Assembly (NCBI RefSeq): GCF_000463015.1
Contig: NC_022247.1
Span: 3,224,001 to 3,288,000, forward strand
Direction: 5' to 3'
DNA from: Variovorax paradoxus B4
GTDB lineage: Bacteria; Pseudomonadota; Gammaproteobacteria; Burkholderiales; Burkholderiaceae_C
Length of the DNA: 64,000 bases
Shown here: positions 18,778-28,157 of the stretch, in pieces
Layout: each line of letters begins with the position of its first letter
How positions within the stretch are numbered: position 1 is the first letter of the stretch
Made by a program: the position numbers and the translations under genes
Notes under the pieces: generated by a model
What the model saw: only the letters and a program-made list of their open reading frames with translations
What the model was told of the DNA's origin: nothing
Databases searched by the model: none

Positions 18778-20292
18778 TCAGGCCGCCAGCCTCGCCAGCT
18801 TGCGTTCGCTCATGCGCTTGGCAACGCGCGGCAGCACCAGCACAGCCACGATGACGACCACCAGCGTGATGGACATCGGCCGCTGGAAGAACACCACCGC
18901 ACTGCCCTCGCCGATGGACATGGCGTTGCGCAGCTGCGCTTCGGCCAGCGGCCCGAGGATCATGCCCACCACCACGGGTGCGGTCGGGAAGTCGAAGCGC
19001 CGCATCGCCACGCCGAGCAGGCCGATGCCGTAGAGCAGGAACAGGTCGAATGCGCTCTGGCGCATGCCGTAGGCCCCCACCGTCGCAAAGATCAGGATGC
19101 CTGCATAGAGCTGCGGCTTGGGAATCTTCAGCAGCTTGACCCACAGGCCCACCATCGGCAGGTTCAGCACCAGCAGCATCACGTTGCCGATGTAGAGCGA
19201 GGCAATCAGCGCCCACACCAGCGCAGCCGATGTGGTGAACAGCTGCGGCCCCGGCTGGATGCCGTAGTTCTGGAACGCGCCCAGCAGGATGGCGGTGGTG
19301 TTCGACGTGGGAATGCCGAGCGTGAGCAGCGGAATCAGCGCCGCCGTCACCGTGGCGTTGTTGGCGGCTTCGGGGCCGGCCACGCCTTCGATGGCGCCGG
19401 TGGTACCGAACTCGGCCTTGTCTTGCGGGTCCTTGGCCAGCTTCTTTTCCATCGCATAGCTCAGGAAAGTCGGAATCTCGGTGCCGCCCGCGGGAATGCA
19501 GCCGAACGGCGTACCGATGGCGGTGCCGCGCAACCACGCCGGAATGGAACGCTTCCAGTCGCGCTTGCTCATGTGCACTCGGCTCAGCTTGTTCTGGGCC
19601 TCCACCACCTTGCCCTCGTAGAGCACGGCGTACAGGACTTCGGCCACGGCAAACAGCCCCACCGCCACCAGCACGATCTCGATGCCGTCGAGCAGTTCGG
19701 GCACACCGCCGGTGTAGCGGCCCTGGCCGGAGATCTGGTCCAGCCCGACGCAGCCGGCCGCCAGGCCGATGAACAGTGCCGTCATGCCGCGCAGCGTGCT
19801 CTTGCCGAGCACCGCGCTCACCGTGGTGAAGGCCAGCAGCATCAGCAGGAAATACTCGGGCGGCCCGAGCTTCACCGCGAACTCGGCCACGAAGGGTGCG
19901 AACAGCGTGACGATGACGGTGGCGATGGTGCCGGCCACGAAGGACCCGATGGCGGCAGTGGCGAGCGCAGCGCCCGCCCTGCCGCTCTTGGCCATCTTGT
20001 TGCCTTCCATTGCCGTGACCATGCTGGCCGTTTCACCCGGCGTGTTGAGCAGGATCGACGTGGTCGAGCCGCCGTACATGGCGCCATAGTAGATGCCCGA
20101 GAAGAAGATCATCGAGGCCGTGATGTCGACCTTGCCGGTAATGGGCAGCAGCATGGCCACCGCCACGGCCGGGCCGATGCCCGGCAGCACGCCGACGGCT
20201 GTACCCAGGGCGCAGCCCACCAGGCACCAGAGCAGGTTGACGGGGGTGATCGCCGCGGCGAAACCCGTCATGAGTGCGTTGAAGATGTCCAT
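18778..20292 (-). CDS. tctA: Tripartite tricarboxylate transporter, large permease TctA
   Basis: A 504-residue membrane protein with about 12 hydrophobic segments and the two family hallmarks [17 protein letters not shown] near residue 35 and [18 protein letters not shown] around residue 340. TctA is the main translocation subunit for citrate/tricarboxylate-type uptake driven by ion gradients. The start at 20292 ([10 protein letters not shown]) lies one base after the tctB stop; the upstream extension of the frame is a shadow of tctB. A terminator follows. Confidence 0.94.
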   Translation of the reverse strand: MDIFNALMTGFAAAITPVNLLWCLVGCALGTAVGVLPGIGPAVAVAMLLPITGKVDITASMIFFSGIYYGAMYGGSTTSILLNTPGETASMVTAMEGNKMAKSGRAGAALATAAIGSFVAGTIATVIVTLFAPFVAEFAVKLGPPEYFLLMLLAFTTVSAVLGKSTLRGMTALFIGLAAGCVGLDQISGQGRYTGGVPELLDGIEIVLVAVGLFAVAEVLYAVLYEGKVVEAQNKLSRVHMSKRDWKRSIPAWLRGTAIGTPFGCIPAGGTEIPTFLSYAMEKKLAKDPQDKAEFGTTGAIEGVAGPEAANNATVTAALIPLLTLGIPTSNTTAILLGAFQNYGIQPGPQLFTTSAALVWALIASLYIGNVMLLVLNLPMVGLWVKLLKIPKPQLYAGILIFATVGAYGMRQSAFDLFLLYGIGLLGVAMRRFDFPTAPVVVGMILGPLAEAQLRNAMSIGEGSAVVFFQRPMSITLVVVIVAVLVLPRVAKRMSERKLARLAA

Positions 20293-20293
20293 G

Positions 20294-20830
20294 TCAGAGC
20301 CATCCCGACGTTGTGAGGCCCGGCAGGTTGATGGCCAGGAACTTGGTGAACATCCAGAACACAGGGGCGGCGATGAGCGCACCGGTCAGGAAGTCGATGG
20401 CCCACGTGCGCGGCAGGTTGGCCGAGGGCTGGCCGCTCGCGCGGCGCAAGCCCTGCACCGCCAGCACGTAGCACAGCGTGCAGCTCAGGACGAAGCCAAG
20501 CTGGACGATGAGCGCCGCGTTGAGCAGCAGGCCCGCCGATACCCAGACGAAGCCCGGCCAGTAGGCATGCTCGGCGCCCGAAGGTGCATCGAGCTCGCGA
20601 AAGCCGCCGGTGCGTGCTTCCCAGAGGATCCAGCCGCCGCACAGCGTGAGCACGCCCGACACCAGCCAGGGCAGGAAGTTGGGTCCGACGCCGCCGTAGC
20701 CGGCTTCGGAAGAAATGCCGATGGCGCCGAAAGCCAGCGCCAGGCCGGTCAGCAGCACGCCGGCGCCGACCAGGGTTTGCGGCCACACGGCCGCAGGTTG
20801 CGGCGAGACCGAGGATTCTGGAATTGTCAT
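20294..20830 (-). CDS. tctB: Tripartite tricarboxylate transporter, small permease TctB
   Basis: A 178-residue protein with four predicted membrane helices, the size and layout of TctB small subunits. It contains GPNFLPWLVSGVLTLCGGW near residue 55 and ends with a hydrophobic segment before GLTTSGWL. Sequence conservation in this family is low, so the call rests on position between tctC and tctA as much as on sequence. It partners TctA in the inner membrane. Confidence 0.9.
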   Translation of the reverse strand: MTIPESSVSPQPAAVWPQTLVGAGVLLTGLALAFGAIGISSEAGYGGVGPNFLPWLVSGVLTLCGGWILWEARTGGFRELDAPSGAEHAYWPGFVWVSAGLLLNAALIVQLGFVLSCTLCYVLAVQGLRRASGQPSANLPRTWAIDFLTGALIAAPVFWMFTKFLAINLPGLTTSGWL

Positions 20831-20909
20831 TTTTTGTTCCCGCAGTCAGGGAAAGAAAGGCCCGCGTTCAAAGCCCTCATTCTTCGAAAAAGCCCCGTCC
20901 CCTTCCAGG

Positions 20910-20999
20910 AACACCGAGGAACCGGCTCCGCCGGGCCTCTGGTGTTGCCCCCGGTAGGGGGCGTAACGACACGAAGTGCGCGAAGACTGGGGGCGAGCC
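20910..20999 (-). repeat. GC-rich intergenic repeat, copy 1
   Basis: Read on the minus strand it contains CGCCCCCTACCGGGGGC, then GGCCCGGCGGAGCCGGTTCC followed by CGGTGTT. The same order, with CCCCCCACTGGGGGCGC and GGCCCGGCAAAGCCGGTTCC, occurs on the plus strand at 62573-62651. Both cores form short stem-loops. It lies in the 173-base gap between tctC and tctB and may modulate relative expression of the abundant binding protein. Confidence 0.75.
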
Positions 21000-21003
21000 A
21001 AAT

Positions 21004-21963
21004 TCAGATCATCCCGGACTTGGCCATGATGGCGCGCAGGCTCGCGAAGTCGTCGTCGACGAACCTGGCAAAGGCCTCGCCCGAAAGCACGGCCGGCGTC
21101 CAGTCGTTCTTCTTGAGCGATTCGGCCCACGACGGACTCTTGAGGGCGGCCAGCACCATGTCGGTCAGCGCCTTGCGCTGCTCGGCGCTGATGCCTGGGG
21201 CGCCATACACGCCGCGCCAGTTGCCGATCTCCACGTCGATGCCCTGCTCCTTGAGCGTGGGCACGTTGATGCCGGGCAGGCGCTGGGCCGACGTGACCGC
21301 AATGGCCTTCATCTTGCCGGCGGCGATGTACTCGGCAAATTCGCTGTAGCCGCTGCCGCCGATGGTGACGTTGCCGCCCAGGATGGCGGCCGTGGCCTCG
21401 CCGCCTCCGCGGAAGGCCACGTAGTTGATCTTCGACGGATCGGCGCCGACCTTCTGCGCGATCATGGCCGCGGCAATGTGCTCGGTGGAGCCGCGCGAAC
21501 CGCCGCCCCACTTGACGCTGCCCGGGTCCTTCTTGAGCTGCTCGACCACGTCCTTCATGGTCTTGAACGGCGAATTGGCCGGCAGCACGAACACGTTGTA
21601 TTCGGTGGTCATGCGCGCAATCGGCGTGGCCTGCGAGAGATTGACCGGCGGCTTGCCGGTGATGATGCCGCCGAGCATGACGGAGCCCATCACCATGAGC
21701 GCGTTCGGATCGCCCTTGGAGCCGTTCACGAACTGGGCCAGGCCCAGTGCGCCAGCGGCGCCGCCCTTGTTGTCGTAGGTGACCGTGTCGGCCAGCTTGG
21801 CTTCGGTCAGGGCCTTGCCCAGCGCGCGGCCCGTGGTATCCCAGCCGCCGCCCGGGTTGGCTGGAACCATCATCTTGACGTTGGCTGCGGCGCGCGCCGA
21901 CAACGGCAGGGCTCCGGCGGCGGCCAGCGCGGCCAATGACTTCAAAAAGGTGTCGCGACGCAT
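21004..21963 (-). CDS. tctC: Tripartite tricarboxylate transporter binding protein TctC
   Basis: A 319-residue periplasmic binding protein of the Bug/TctC family. A Tat-like or Sec signal (MRRDTFLKSLAALAAAGALP...ARA) precedes VKMMVPANPGGGWDTTGRAL, the first conserved block, and KGGAAGALGLAQFVN, the second. The ATG at 21963 has a CAGGAGAC site. It delivers the carboxylate to TctAB and probably also informs the TctE sensor. It is divergent from the tctDE-like two-component pair, the classical arrangement. Confidence 0.93.
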   Translation of the reverse strand: MRRDTFLKSLAALAAAGALPLSARAAANVKMMVPANPGGGWDTTGRALGKALTEAKLADTVTYDNKGGAAGALGLAQFVNGSKGDPNALMVMGSVMLGGIITGKPPVNLSQATPIARMTTEYNVFVLPANSPFKTMKDVVEQLKKDPGSVKWGGGSRGSTEHIAAAMIAQKVGADPSKINYVAFRGGGEATAAILGGNVTIGGSGYSEFAEYIAAGKMKAIAVTSAQRLPGINVPTLKEQGIDVEIGNWRGVYGAPGISAEQRKALTDMVLAALKSPSWAESLKKNDWTPAVLSGEAFARFVDDDFASLRAIMAKSGMI

Positions 21964-22090
21964 CGTTGTCTCCTGAGAACTAAAGAAAACCTGACTTGGA
22001 CCTGAGCCGCTATCATGCGCCGCCCCGCTGTCAGTTGGCTGTCCACCGGACTGGGGAAAACACCGAAGTACCATTCCCCACCACACCCCC

Positions 22091-22771
22091 ATGAAGCTGC
22101 TGCTGGTCGAAGACGATCCCTCGATGCAGGTCACCCTGCAGCGCGCCCTCGCCCGCAGCAAGATCGACGTGCGCGTCTGCGGCGACGGCGCCCTGGCCGT
22201 CGAGCAATGGCGCGCCCTGGAGCCCGACGTGGTGGCGCTCGACCTGAGCCTGCCCAACCTCGACGGCCTGCAGGTGCTGGCCCAGGCGCGCGCCGCGGGG
22301 CTGCGCACGCCCGTGCTGCTGCTCACTGCCCGCGGCACGGTCGGCGACCGCATCATGGGCCTGAATGCCGGCGCCGACGACTACCTGCCCAAGCCCTTCG
22401 ATCTCGACGAACTGGAAGCGCGCATCCGGGCGCTGCGCCGGCGCCACCAGAACGCCGGCGCCGACGTGGTCCTGAATCCCCAGGAGGTGGGCGGGCTGCG
22501 CTTCGAACCCGAAAGCGGCGCCATCTATCACCGAAGCGGCATCCTGGAACTCACGCCGCGCGAACTGGCGCTGCTCAAGGCGCTGATGATGAAGCCCGGC
22601 CATGCGGTGAGCAAGGAGCGGCTCTTCGAACTCGTGTTTCCGGGCGAAACCGATGTGCAGTACGAGGCCATCGAAGTGGTGGTGTATCGCCTGCGCAAGA
22701 AGCTCGCGGGCACCGGCGCGGCCTTGATGACCCTGCGCGGGCTGGGCTACCTGTTGCGCGCGGAGCCATGA
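22091..22771 (+). CDS. tctD: OmpR-family response regulator (TctD-like)
   Basis: A 226-residue response regulator. The receiver domain has the acidic pair E7/D8-D9, the phosphoacceptor D51 (DLSLPNLDGL) and the conserved K101 (YLPKPFDLDELEA). A C-terminal winged helix (LTPRELALLKALMMKPGHAV) binds DNA. It is divergent from tctC and overlaps the sensor kinase gene by ATGA. The context supports activation of tctCBA by a tricarboxylate signal; TctD identity is inferred from this arrangement. Confidence 0.9.
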   Translation: MKLLLVEDDPSMQVTLQRALARSKIDVRVCGDGALAVEQWRALEPDVVALDLSLPNLDGLQVLAQARAAGLRTPVLLLTARGTVGDRIMGLNAGADDYLPKPFDLDELEARIRALRRRHQNAGADVVLNPQEVGGLRFEPESGAIYHRSGILELTPRELALLKALMMKPGHAVSKERLFELVFPGETDVQYEAIEVVVYRLRKKLAGTGAALMTLRGLGYLLRAEP

Positions 22772-24189
22772 AGACCGCCTTGTCGCTGCGCGCGAGGCTG
22801 CTGTTAGGCATTCTCGCGCCGGTGGCGCTGTTCATCGTGATCAACAGCGTGAGCCTGTACCGGCAAAGCCTGGCCGCGGCCACCACGGCCTACGACCGCA
22901 CCCTGCTCGCATCGGCCAAGACCATCGGCGAACAGCTCGACGTGGAAGGCTACGACGAGAAGGCGCGGCTGCGCGCCGTCGTGCCCTATTCCGCGCTCGA
23001 GGCCTTCGAGGCCGACAACCGCAGCCGCCTCTTCTATCGCGTTTCCGCGCTCGACGGCGAGATGGTCTCGGGCTTTGCCGAACTGCCGTTCTGGCGCGGC
23101 CGCATCCCCGACCGCGGGGCCTATTCGGCCCTGGTCGACTTCTACGACGCGCGTTTTCGCAACCAGCCGGTGCGGGTGGCGGTATTGCTGCAGCCCGTGG
23201 CCAGCGCCCACGGCCGCGGCATGGCCGTGGTGCAGGTGGCCGAAACCCTCGAGTTGCGCGAAACGCTGGTGCGCAAGCTGCTCGTCGACATGCTGTGGCG
23301 CCAGCTGCTGCTGATGGGCGTGATCGCGCTGGTGACCGTGCTGGTGGTGCAGCGCGCCACGCGGCCGGTCAGGGAGCTCGGCGAAGCCATCGAGAAGCGC
23401 GCGGCCGACGACTTCTCCCCCATCGACGCGCCCGATGCGCCGCGCGAGTTGCGCCCGCTGGTCGATGCCACCACCGAGGTCATGGGCCGGCTGCAGCGCC
23501 TGCTCGACCACCAGAAGCGCTTCGTGCGCGACAGTGCCCATCAGTTGCGCACGCCGCTGGCGGTGCTCAAGGCGCAGGTGCAGTCGGCGCGCCGCGGCGA
23601 CGTGCCGCCCGAGCAGGCGCTGGGCGAAATCAGCCAGACCGTGGAGCGCGCCACCACGCTCGCCAACCAGATGCTGTCGCTTGCCAAGGTCGAGCAGCTG
23701 CGCCAGCAGCCGGAGTCGGTGCCGCTGGAGCTCGGCGAGGTGGTGCGCCAGATTGCGCTGGACCTGTCGCCGCTGATCGCCGACAAGGCGCTCGACTTCG
23801 AACTGGCCATCGACCAGCCGGTCGTGGTGCGCGCGCACCAATGGATGCTGCAGGAACTCACGCGCAACCTGCTGCACAACGCCATCAAGCAAAGCCCGCG
23901 CGGCGGCGCCCTTTCGGTGATGGTGCGCCGCGACGGCCAGGACGCCGTGCTGACGGTGCGCGACGAGGGGCCGGGCATTCCGGCCGAACTCCGCCAGCGC
24001 CTGTTCGCGCCCTTCTCCGCCGGCGACACGGCCAGCGGCTCGGGGCTGGGCCTGGCCATCTGCCGCGAGATCGTGTTTGCCCTCGGCGGACGCATCACCC
24101 TGGACAACCGCAGCACGCAGGAAAATTCCGCACAGGCGGTCGGCCTCGATGCTGTCGTGCGGCTGCCTGTCTACCACCACAATTCCTGA
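22768..24189 (+). CDS. tctE: Sensor histidine kinase (TctE-like)
   Basis: A 473-residue membrane kinase. Helix 1 is at about residues 11-30 and helix 2 at about 177-195, enclosing a periplasmic sensor of some 145 residues, as in TctE. A HAMP-like linker leads to the H-box RDSAHQLRTPLAVL with His258, then the N-box (NLLHNAIKQSP), DEGPGIP and GSGLGLAI. The start at 22768 overlaps the regulator stop; the longer open frame upstream is a shadow. It is likely to sense citrate-like substrates delivered by TctC. Confidence 0.9.
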   Translation: MKTALSLRARLLLGILAPVALFIVINSVSLYRQSLAAATTAYDRTLLASAKTIGEQLDVEGYDEKARLRAVVPYSALEAFEADNRSRLFYRVSALDGEMVSGFAELPFWRGRIPDRGAYSALVDFYDARFRNQPVRVAVLLQPVASAHGRGMAVVQVAETLELRETLVRKLLVDMLWRQLLLMGVIALVTVLVVQRATRPVRELGEAIEKRAADDFSPIDAPDAPRELRPLVDATTEVMGRLQRLLDHQKRFVRDSAHQLRTPLAVLKAQVQSARRGDVPPEQALGEISQTVERATTLANQMLSLAKVEQLRQQPESVPLELGEVVRQIALDLSPLIADKALDFELAIDQPVVVRAHQWMLQELTRNLLHNAIKQSPRGGALSVMVRRDGQDAVLTVRDEGPGIPAELRQRLFAPFSAGDTASGSGLGLAICREIVFALGGRITLDNRSTQENSAQAVGLDAVVRLPVYHHNS

Positions 24190-24193
24190 ACAT

Positions 24194-24628
24194 ATGGATC
24201 GTCTGCGCATCGACAAATGGCTCTGGGCCGCCCGCTTCTTCAAGACGCACTCCCTGGCTGCGGATGAAATCGGCAAGAACCGGGTGCAGGTCAACGGCGA
24301 CATCGCCAAGGCCTCGCGCGAGGTCAAGCCCGGGGACACCGTTGCCATCCGCCTCGGCGCCCTGACGCGAACGGTCACGGTGCGCGGCCTGAGCGGCCAG
24401 CGCGGGCCCGCACCGGTGGCGCAGCAGCTTTATCAGGAAACGCCGGAAAGCATTGCCGCGCAGGCGGAAATGCGCGAGCAGCGCCGCATGGGCAGCGAGC
24501 CGGCCCTGGCCATCGAGCAGGGCCGCCCCACCAAGCGCGACCGGCGCGAACTCGACGGCGCGGCGCGGCATGCCGAATGGGACAGCCGCTGGAGCGCCTC
24601 CATCGATCCGGACGAGAGCGAGCGATGA
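24194..24628 (+). CDS. hslR: S4-domain RNA-binding protein (Hsp15/HslR-like)
   Basis: A 144-residue protein opening MDRLRIDKWLWAARFFKTHS, the hallmark of Hsp15/HslR. An S4 RNA-binding domain spans about residues 3-62 (VQVNGDIAKASREVKPGDTV), followed by a basic, charged tail. Hsp15 binds stalled 50S subunits carrying nascent chains and helps recycling after heat stress. It starts 5 bases after the sensor kinase stop and may ride on its transcript. No heat-shock promoter was recognised. Confidence 0.9.
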   Translation: MDRLRIDKWLWAARFFKTHSLAADEIGKNRVQVNGDIAKASREVKPGDTVAIRLGALTRTVTVRGLSGQRGPAPVAQQLYQETPESIAAQAEMREQRRMGSEPALAIEQGRPTKRDRRELDGAARHAEWDSRWSASIDPDESER

Positions 24629-24677
24629 TCGAGCGCTGATCGCGTACGCTGCGTGTTTTTGCACGGAGTCCGGGTTC

Positions 24678-25484
24678 ATGGCCAGCTTCAAGAAATACCG
24701 CGTCGACAGCAATTTCAGACTCTCGCAGGTGCACCCCGGCGAGTCTCCCTTCCTGGAAGGCGATGAAGCCGCCCAGGTTGCCGAGATCGACGCCCTGGCC
24801 ATCGAGCTCGACGAAATGCAGGACCTGCTGCATGCCGAGGGCCGCCGCAAGGTCCTGCTGGTGCTGCAGGGCATGGACTCCAGCGGCAAGGACGGCACCA
24901 TTCGCTGGGTCTTTTCGCGCACCTCGCCGATGGGCGTGCGCGTCACCGCCTTCAAGGCGCCCAGCGACGACGAGCGCGCGCACGACTACCTCTGGCGCTG
25001 CCATGCGGTGGTGCCGCGCAGCGGCGAAATCGCGGTGTGGAACCGCAGCCACTACGAAGACGTGCTGGTGCCCGTGGTCGAAGGCTGGATCGACAAGGCC
25101 GAGACCCGGCGGCGCTATGCGCAGATCAACGATTTCGAGCGCCTGCTGATCGAAACCGGCACGGTGATCGTCAAGTGCATGCTGCACATCGGCAAGGACG
25201 AGCAGCGCGAACGCCTGCAGGCACGCATCGACACGCCCGGCAAGCAATGGAAGTTCGATCTGGGCGATCTCGAGGTGCGTACCAAGTGGAACGCCTACCA
25301 GCAGGCCTACGGCAAGGCGCTGCGCGCCACCTCGACGGAGCACGCGCCCTGGTACGTGATACCCGCCGACAACAAGCGGCACCGCAACCTGATGATCGCG
25401 CGGCTCCTGATGAAGACCCTGCGGCAGATGAAGCTCAAGGTGCCGCCCGCCGACCCGGCCCTCAAGGGCATGGTCGTCAAATGA
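24678..25484 (+). CDS. Polyphosphate kinase 2 family protein
   Basis: A 268-residue PPK2 enzyme that transfers phosphate between polyphosphate and nucleotides. The Walker A-like loop is GMDSSGKDG (65-73). The Walker B/lid segment reads VWNRSHYEDVLVPVVEG, with Asn before the Arg, as in the class III group that phosphorylates AMP and ADP. The tail TSTEHAPWYVIPADNKRHRN is typical. The ATG at 24678 is preceded by ACGGAG. It stands alone between hslR and a convergent lipoprotein gene. Subclass assignment is inference. Confidence 0.9.
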   Translation: MASFKKYRVDSNFRLSQVHPGESPFLEGDEAAQVAEIDALAIELDEMQDLLHAEGRRKVLLVLQGMDSSGKDGTIRWVFSRTSPMGVRVTAFKAPSDDERAHDYLWRCHAVVPRSGEIAVWNRSHYEDVLVPVVEGWIDKAETRRRYAQINDFERLLIETGTVIVKCMLHIGKDEQRERLQARIDTPGKQWKFDLGDLEVRTKWNAYQQAYGKALRATSTEHAPWYVIPADNKRHRNLMIARLLMKTLRQMKLKVPPADPALKGMVVK

Positions 25485-25497
25485 TGGGCGCGAGGCG

Positions 25498-26166
25498 TCA
25501 GGAGCGGCGAACGGCCGACTGGCCCAGCACCCGGCACTTGCCGAATTCGCAGCGCACGGTCCAGGTCGCGCCGTTCGAGCACGGCACGCTGTACGACTCG
25601 TAGCCCGGGCCCTTGGCCGTCAGTTCGGCCCGCGGCTGGATGCTGCACTGCCCGGCTCTGGCAAGGACTTCGGCGTTGTAGGTATCGACCCCGGTCCTGC
25701 GCGGCGCCAGGACGACCTCCGGATTGAAGGCATGGCCATAGAACGTGTCGCGCACGTTCGGATCGAGGTTGCGGTAGCCGCGCTTGGCCATGCAGTGCAC
25801 CAGCGCGATCTGCTGGTGCTCGGCAATCAGGTCCGCGCTGGGCCGGTAGGACATGTCGATCGCCGCCGCCGAAATGCCCGTGTACGAGGCCGCTGCCACA
25901 ATGCCCTGTCCATGCACCGTGATCAACCCCAGGCCCAATGCGAGCCACATGGCGTCGCCGGTTTCGCTGCGCGCGGTGATCCGCGTTGCCGCGATGCGGC
26001 AATCGGCCACGTCGCTGTCGTAGCGAGCCCGGTCCACGCCTTCCATGGCGACCATGGGCACATACGACAGCCCCGTTCCGGTTCCAGGTTGCGTCGGTGC
26101 CGGCGGCGTGCTCACGCACCCCGCCAGCGCAACAACGGCGCACACGATGCTCAGCAGCAGCTTCAT
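25498..26166 (-). CDS. Outer-membrane-type lipoprotein of unknown function
   Basis: A 222-residue protein with a lipoprotein signal MKLLLSIVCAVVALAGCVST (lipobox LAGC). The mature part starts with a Pro/Thr-rich spacer and has a Gly/Ala-rich hydrophobic hairpin (LALGLGLITVHGQGIVAAAS), suggestive of a glycine-zipper membrane segment. It also has paired Cys residues near the end (VPCSNGATWTVRCEFGKCRV). No family is recognised. It is divergent from the ABC exporter; a conspicuous inverted repeat lies between them. Confidence 0.75.
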   Translation of the reverse strand: MKLLLSIVCAVVALAGCVSTPPAPTQPGTGTGLSYVPMVAMEGVDRARYDSDVADCRIAATRITARSETGDAMWLALGLGLITVHGQGIVAAASYTGISAAAIDMSYRPSADLIAEHQQIALVHCMAKRGYRNLDPNVRDTFYGHAFNPEVVLAPRRTGVDTYNAEVLARAGQCSIQPRAELTAKGPGYESYSVPCSNGATWTVRCEFGKCRVLGQSAVRRS

Positions 26167-26204
26167 GGAGATCCCTCGTCCTCTTCGCGATAGTTCGGGC
26201 GATT

Positions 26205-26222
26205 TAACCATACAGATGGTTA
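26205..26222. promoter_or_regulatory. Perfect 7-bp inverted repeat in divergent promoter region
   Basis: TAACCAT-ACAG-ATGGTTA lies in the unusually AT-rich 134-base gap between the lipoprotein gene (minus) and the ABC exporter (plus). Its form fits a dimeric-regulator operator. No regulator gene is adjacent. Confidence 0.5.
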
Positions 26223-26300
26223 CTTTTGAGCCTGCTTTGTCTCAAAGTTACGACGAACGAGTTGCTGAGTGCTTTTTGCTGACAGTCGAGACCATCGAAC

Positions 26301-28115
26301 ATGCCCATGAACAGCACGACCCCCGGCAACGCCATCCGCGAACTCTATGCCGCGCTCTGGCACTTCGCTGCCGGCGCGCGCGGGCAACTCCTGGGCGCCA
26401 CCGCGCTGCTCGGCGTTTCGCAGCTGATCCGCCTGACACTGCCCTATCTGGCGGGACAGGCCATCAACGCGCTGCAGCGCAATGAATTCGGCGCCGCCGG
26501 CCGCTGGATCGCGACCCTGGCGGGCGTGTACATCGGCGCCTGGGCGCTGCACGGCCCGGGCCGCATCCTCGAACGCAACGTGGGCGTGAAGGTGCGCGAG
26601 GCCCTGGCCGACCGGCTCTATGCCCGCATTGCCGCCGCGCCACTGGCCTGGCACGACAGCCACCATTCGGGCGAACTGCAGCATCGCGTGCACCAGGCCA
26701 GCCGGGCGCTGGCGGATTTCGCGCAGAACCAGTTCATCTGGCTGACGAACGCCGTCAACTTCGTCGGCCCATTGGTCGCGCTGGCCCTGCTCTCGCGCAC
26801 CAGCGGCCTGACGGCCCTGGCGGGCTACGTGCTCATTGCCATCGTCATCGTACGCATCGACCGCGCCCTCATGCGCCTGGCGCGCGCGGAGAACGACGCC
26901 GACCGCCGCTACGTGGCCGCGCTGCTCGACTTCCTGGGCAATGCGTCGACGGTGATCGGCCTGCGCCTGCAGGGCGCCTCGCGGCTGCTGCTGCGCCGCC
27001 GCATGGCGGCCATCTCGCTGCCGCTCAAGCGCACCGTGGTGCTCAACGAGGGCAAGTGGTTTGCCGTCGACCTGATGGGCCTGGCGCTGACCTGGGGCCT
27101 GGTGGTGATCTATGTCTGGCAGGCACGCACGCCGGGGCAGGCCGTGATGCTGGGGGCGGTGTTCATGATCTACCAATATGCGCAGCAGGCCGCCGGCGTG
27201 GTGACCTCGGTCGCGGCCAACTTCCAGTTCTTCGCGCGCATGCACACCGACTACGGCAGCGCCGAGCCCATCTGGCAGGCCCCCATGAGCCATGCGGAGG
27301 AAAGCCCGCCCGAGCAGGTTCCCGCGCACGAGCGCATCGCGCCCGACGCGGCGTGGAAAACGCTGGAGGTCGATGGCCTGCAATGGAACTACGCGGTTCG
27401 CGGCAGCGCGGCGGCAGCCGGCGAGCCCGCGCGCGGCGGCCTGAAGGCCGTGGCGCTCACGCTTCGCCGCGGCGAGCGCATTGCGCTGGTGGGTCCCAGC
27501 GGCGGCGGCAAGAGCACGCTGCTGCGCGTGCTCGCGGGCCTGTATGCGCCGCACGGCGGCACCCTCGCCATCGACGGCCAGCCGGCCGACTGGACGCAGC
27601 TGCGCCGCATCGCCACGCTGATTCCGCAGGAAACCGAAGTCTTCGAAGCCAGCGTGCGCGAGAACCTCTCGTTCGGGCAGCCCTTCGCCGACGAAGCCCT
27701 GCACGCGGCGCTGCATGCGAGCGCGTTCGACGAGGTGCTGGTGGCCACCCATGGCAACCTGGACACGCCCGTGTCCGAACGCGGCTTCAACCTGTCGGGC
27801 GGTCAGCGCCAGCGCCTGTGCCTGGCGCGCGGCGTGCTCGCGGCCCAGGGCAGTTCGCTGCTGCTGCTCGACGAGCCCACGAGCGCGCTGGACGCAGGCA
27901 CCGAGGCCCGGGTGCTGGAGCGCATTGCCAGCGCCTTTCCGAACGCTTGCGTGATCGCGTCGATCCATCGCCTGAGCCTGCTCGACCGCTTCGACACCGT
28001 GGTGTTGATGGAGGCAGGCCGGGTGCTCGACGCAGGGCCGCGCGATGCGGTGCTGAAACGCCAGCCCCTGCTGCAGCGGCTGGCGGCGCCGGGCGAGGAG
28101 CGCGCCGCGGCCTGA
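26301..28115 (+). CDS. ABC exporter, fused permease and ATPase
   Basis: A 604-residue half-transporter. An N-terminal membrane domain with about six helices (to roughly residue 320) is followed by a nucleotide-binding domain with Walker A GPSGGGKST (about 397-405), Q-loop LIPQETEVFEAS, signature LSGGQRQR and Walker B LLLLDEPTSALD, then an H-loop SIHRLS. It works as a homodimer. Two starts are possible, 26301 (MPMNSTT) and 26307 (MNSTT). Substrate is unknown; the divergent lipoprotein might be a partner but nothing proves it. Confidence 0.9.
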   Translation: MPMNSTTPGNAIRELYAALWHFAAGARGQLLGATALLGVSQLIRLTLPYLAGQAINALQRNEFGAAGRWIATLAGVYIGAWALHGPGRILERNVGVKVREALADRLYARIAAAPLAWHDSHHSGELQHRVHQASRALADFAQNQFIWLTNAVNFVGPLVALALLSRTSGLTALAGYVLIAIVIVRIDRALMRLARAENDADRRYVAALLDFLGNASTVIGLRLQGASRLLLRRRMAAISLPLKRTVVLNEGKWFAVDLMGLALTWGLVVIYVWQARTPGQAVMLGAVFMIYQYAQQAAGVVTSVAANFQFFARMHTDYGSAEPIWQAPMSHAEESPPEQVPAHERIAPDAAWKTLEVDGLQWNYAVRGSAAAAGEPARGGLKAVALTLRRGERIALVGPSGGGKSTLLRVLAGLYAPHGGTLAIDGQPADWTQLRRIATLIPQETEVFEASVRENLSFGQPFADEALHAALHASAFDEVLVATHGNLDTPVSERGFNLSGGQRQRLCLARGVLAAQGSSLLLLDEPTSALDAGTEARVLERIASAFPNACVIASIHRLSLLDRFDTVVLMEAGRVLDAGPRDAVLKRQPLLQRLAAPGEERAAA

Positions 28116-28157
28116 AGGCCTGCTACCGTGCGGTTGGAGGGAGCGCCGGCCTTCCTC

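Noticed and set aside
21964..22090. Sigma-70 promoter for tctC or tctD
   Set aside because: TATCAT and TTGGAC can be seen, but only 9 bases apart, so no acceptable promoter spacing was found.
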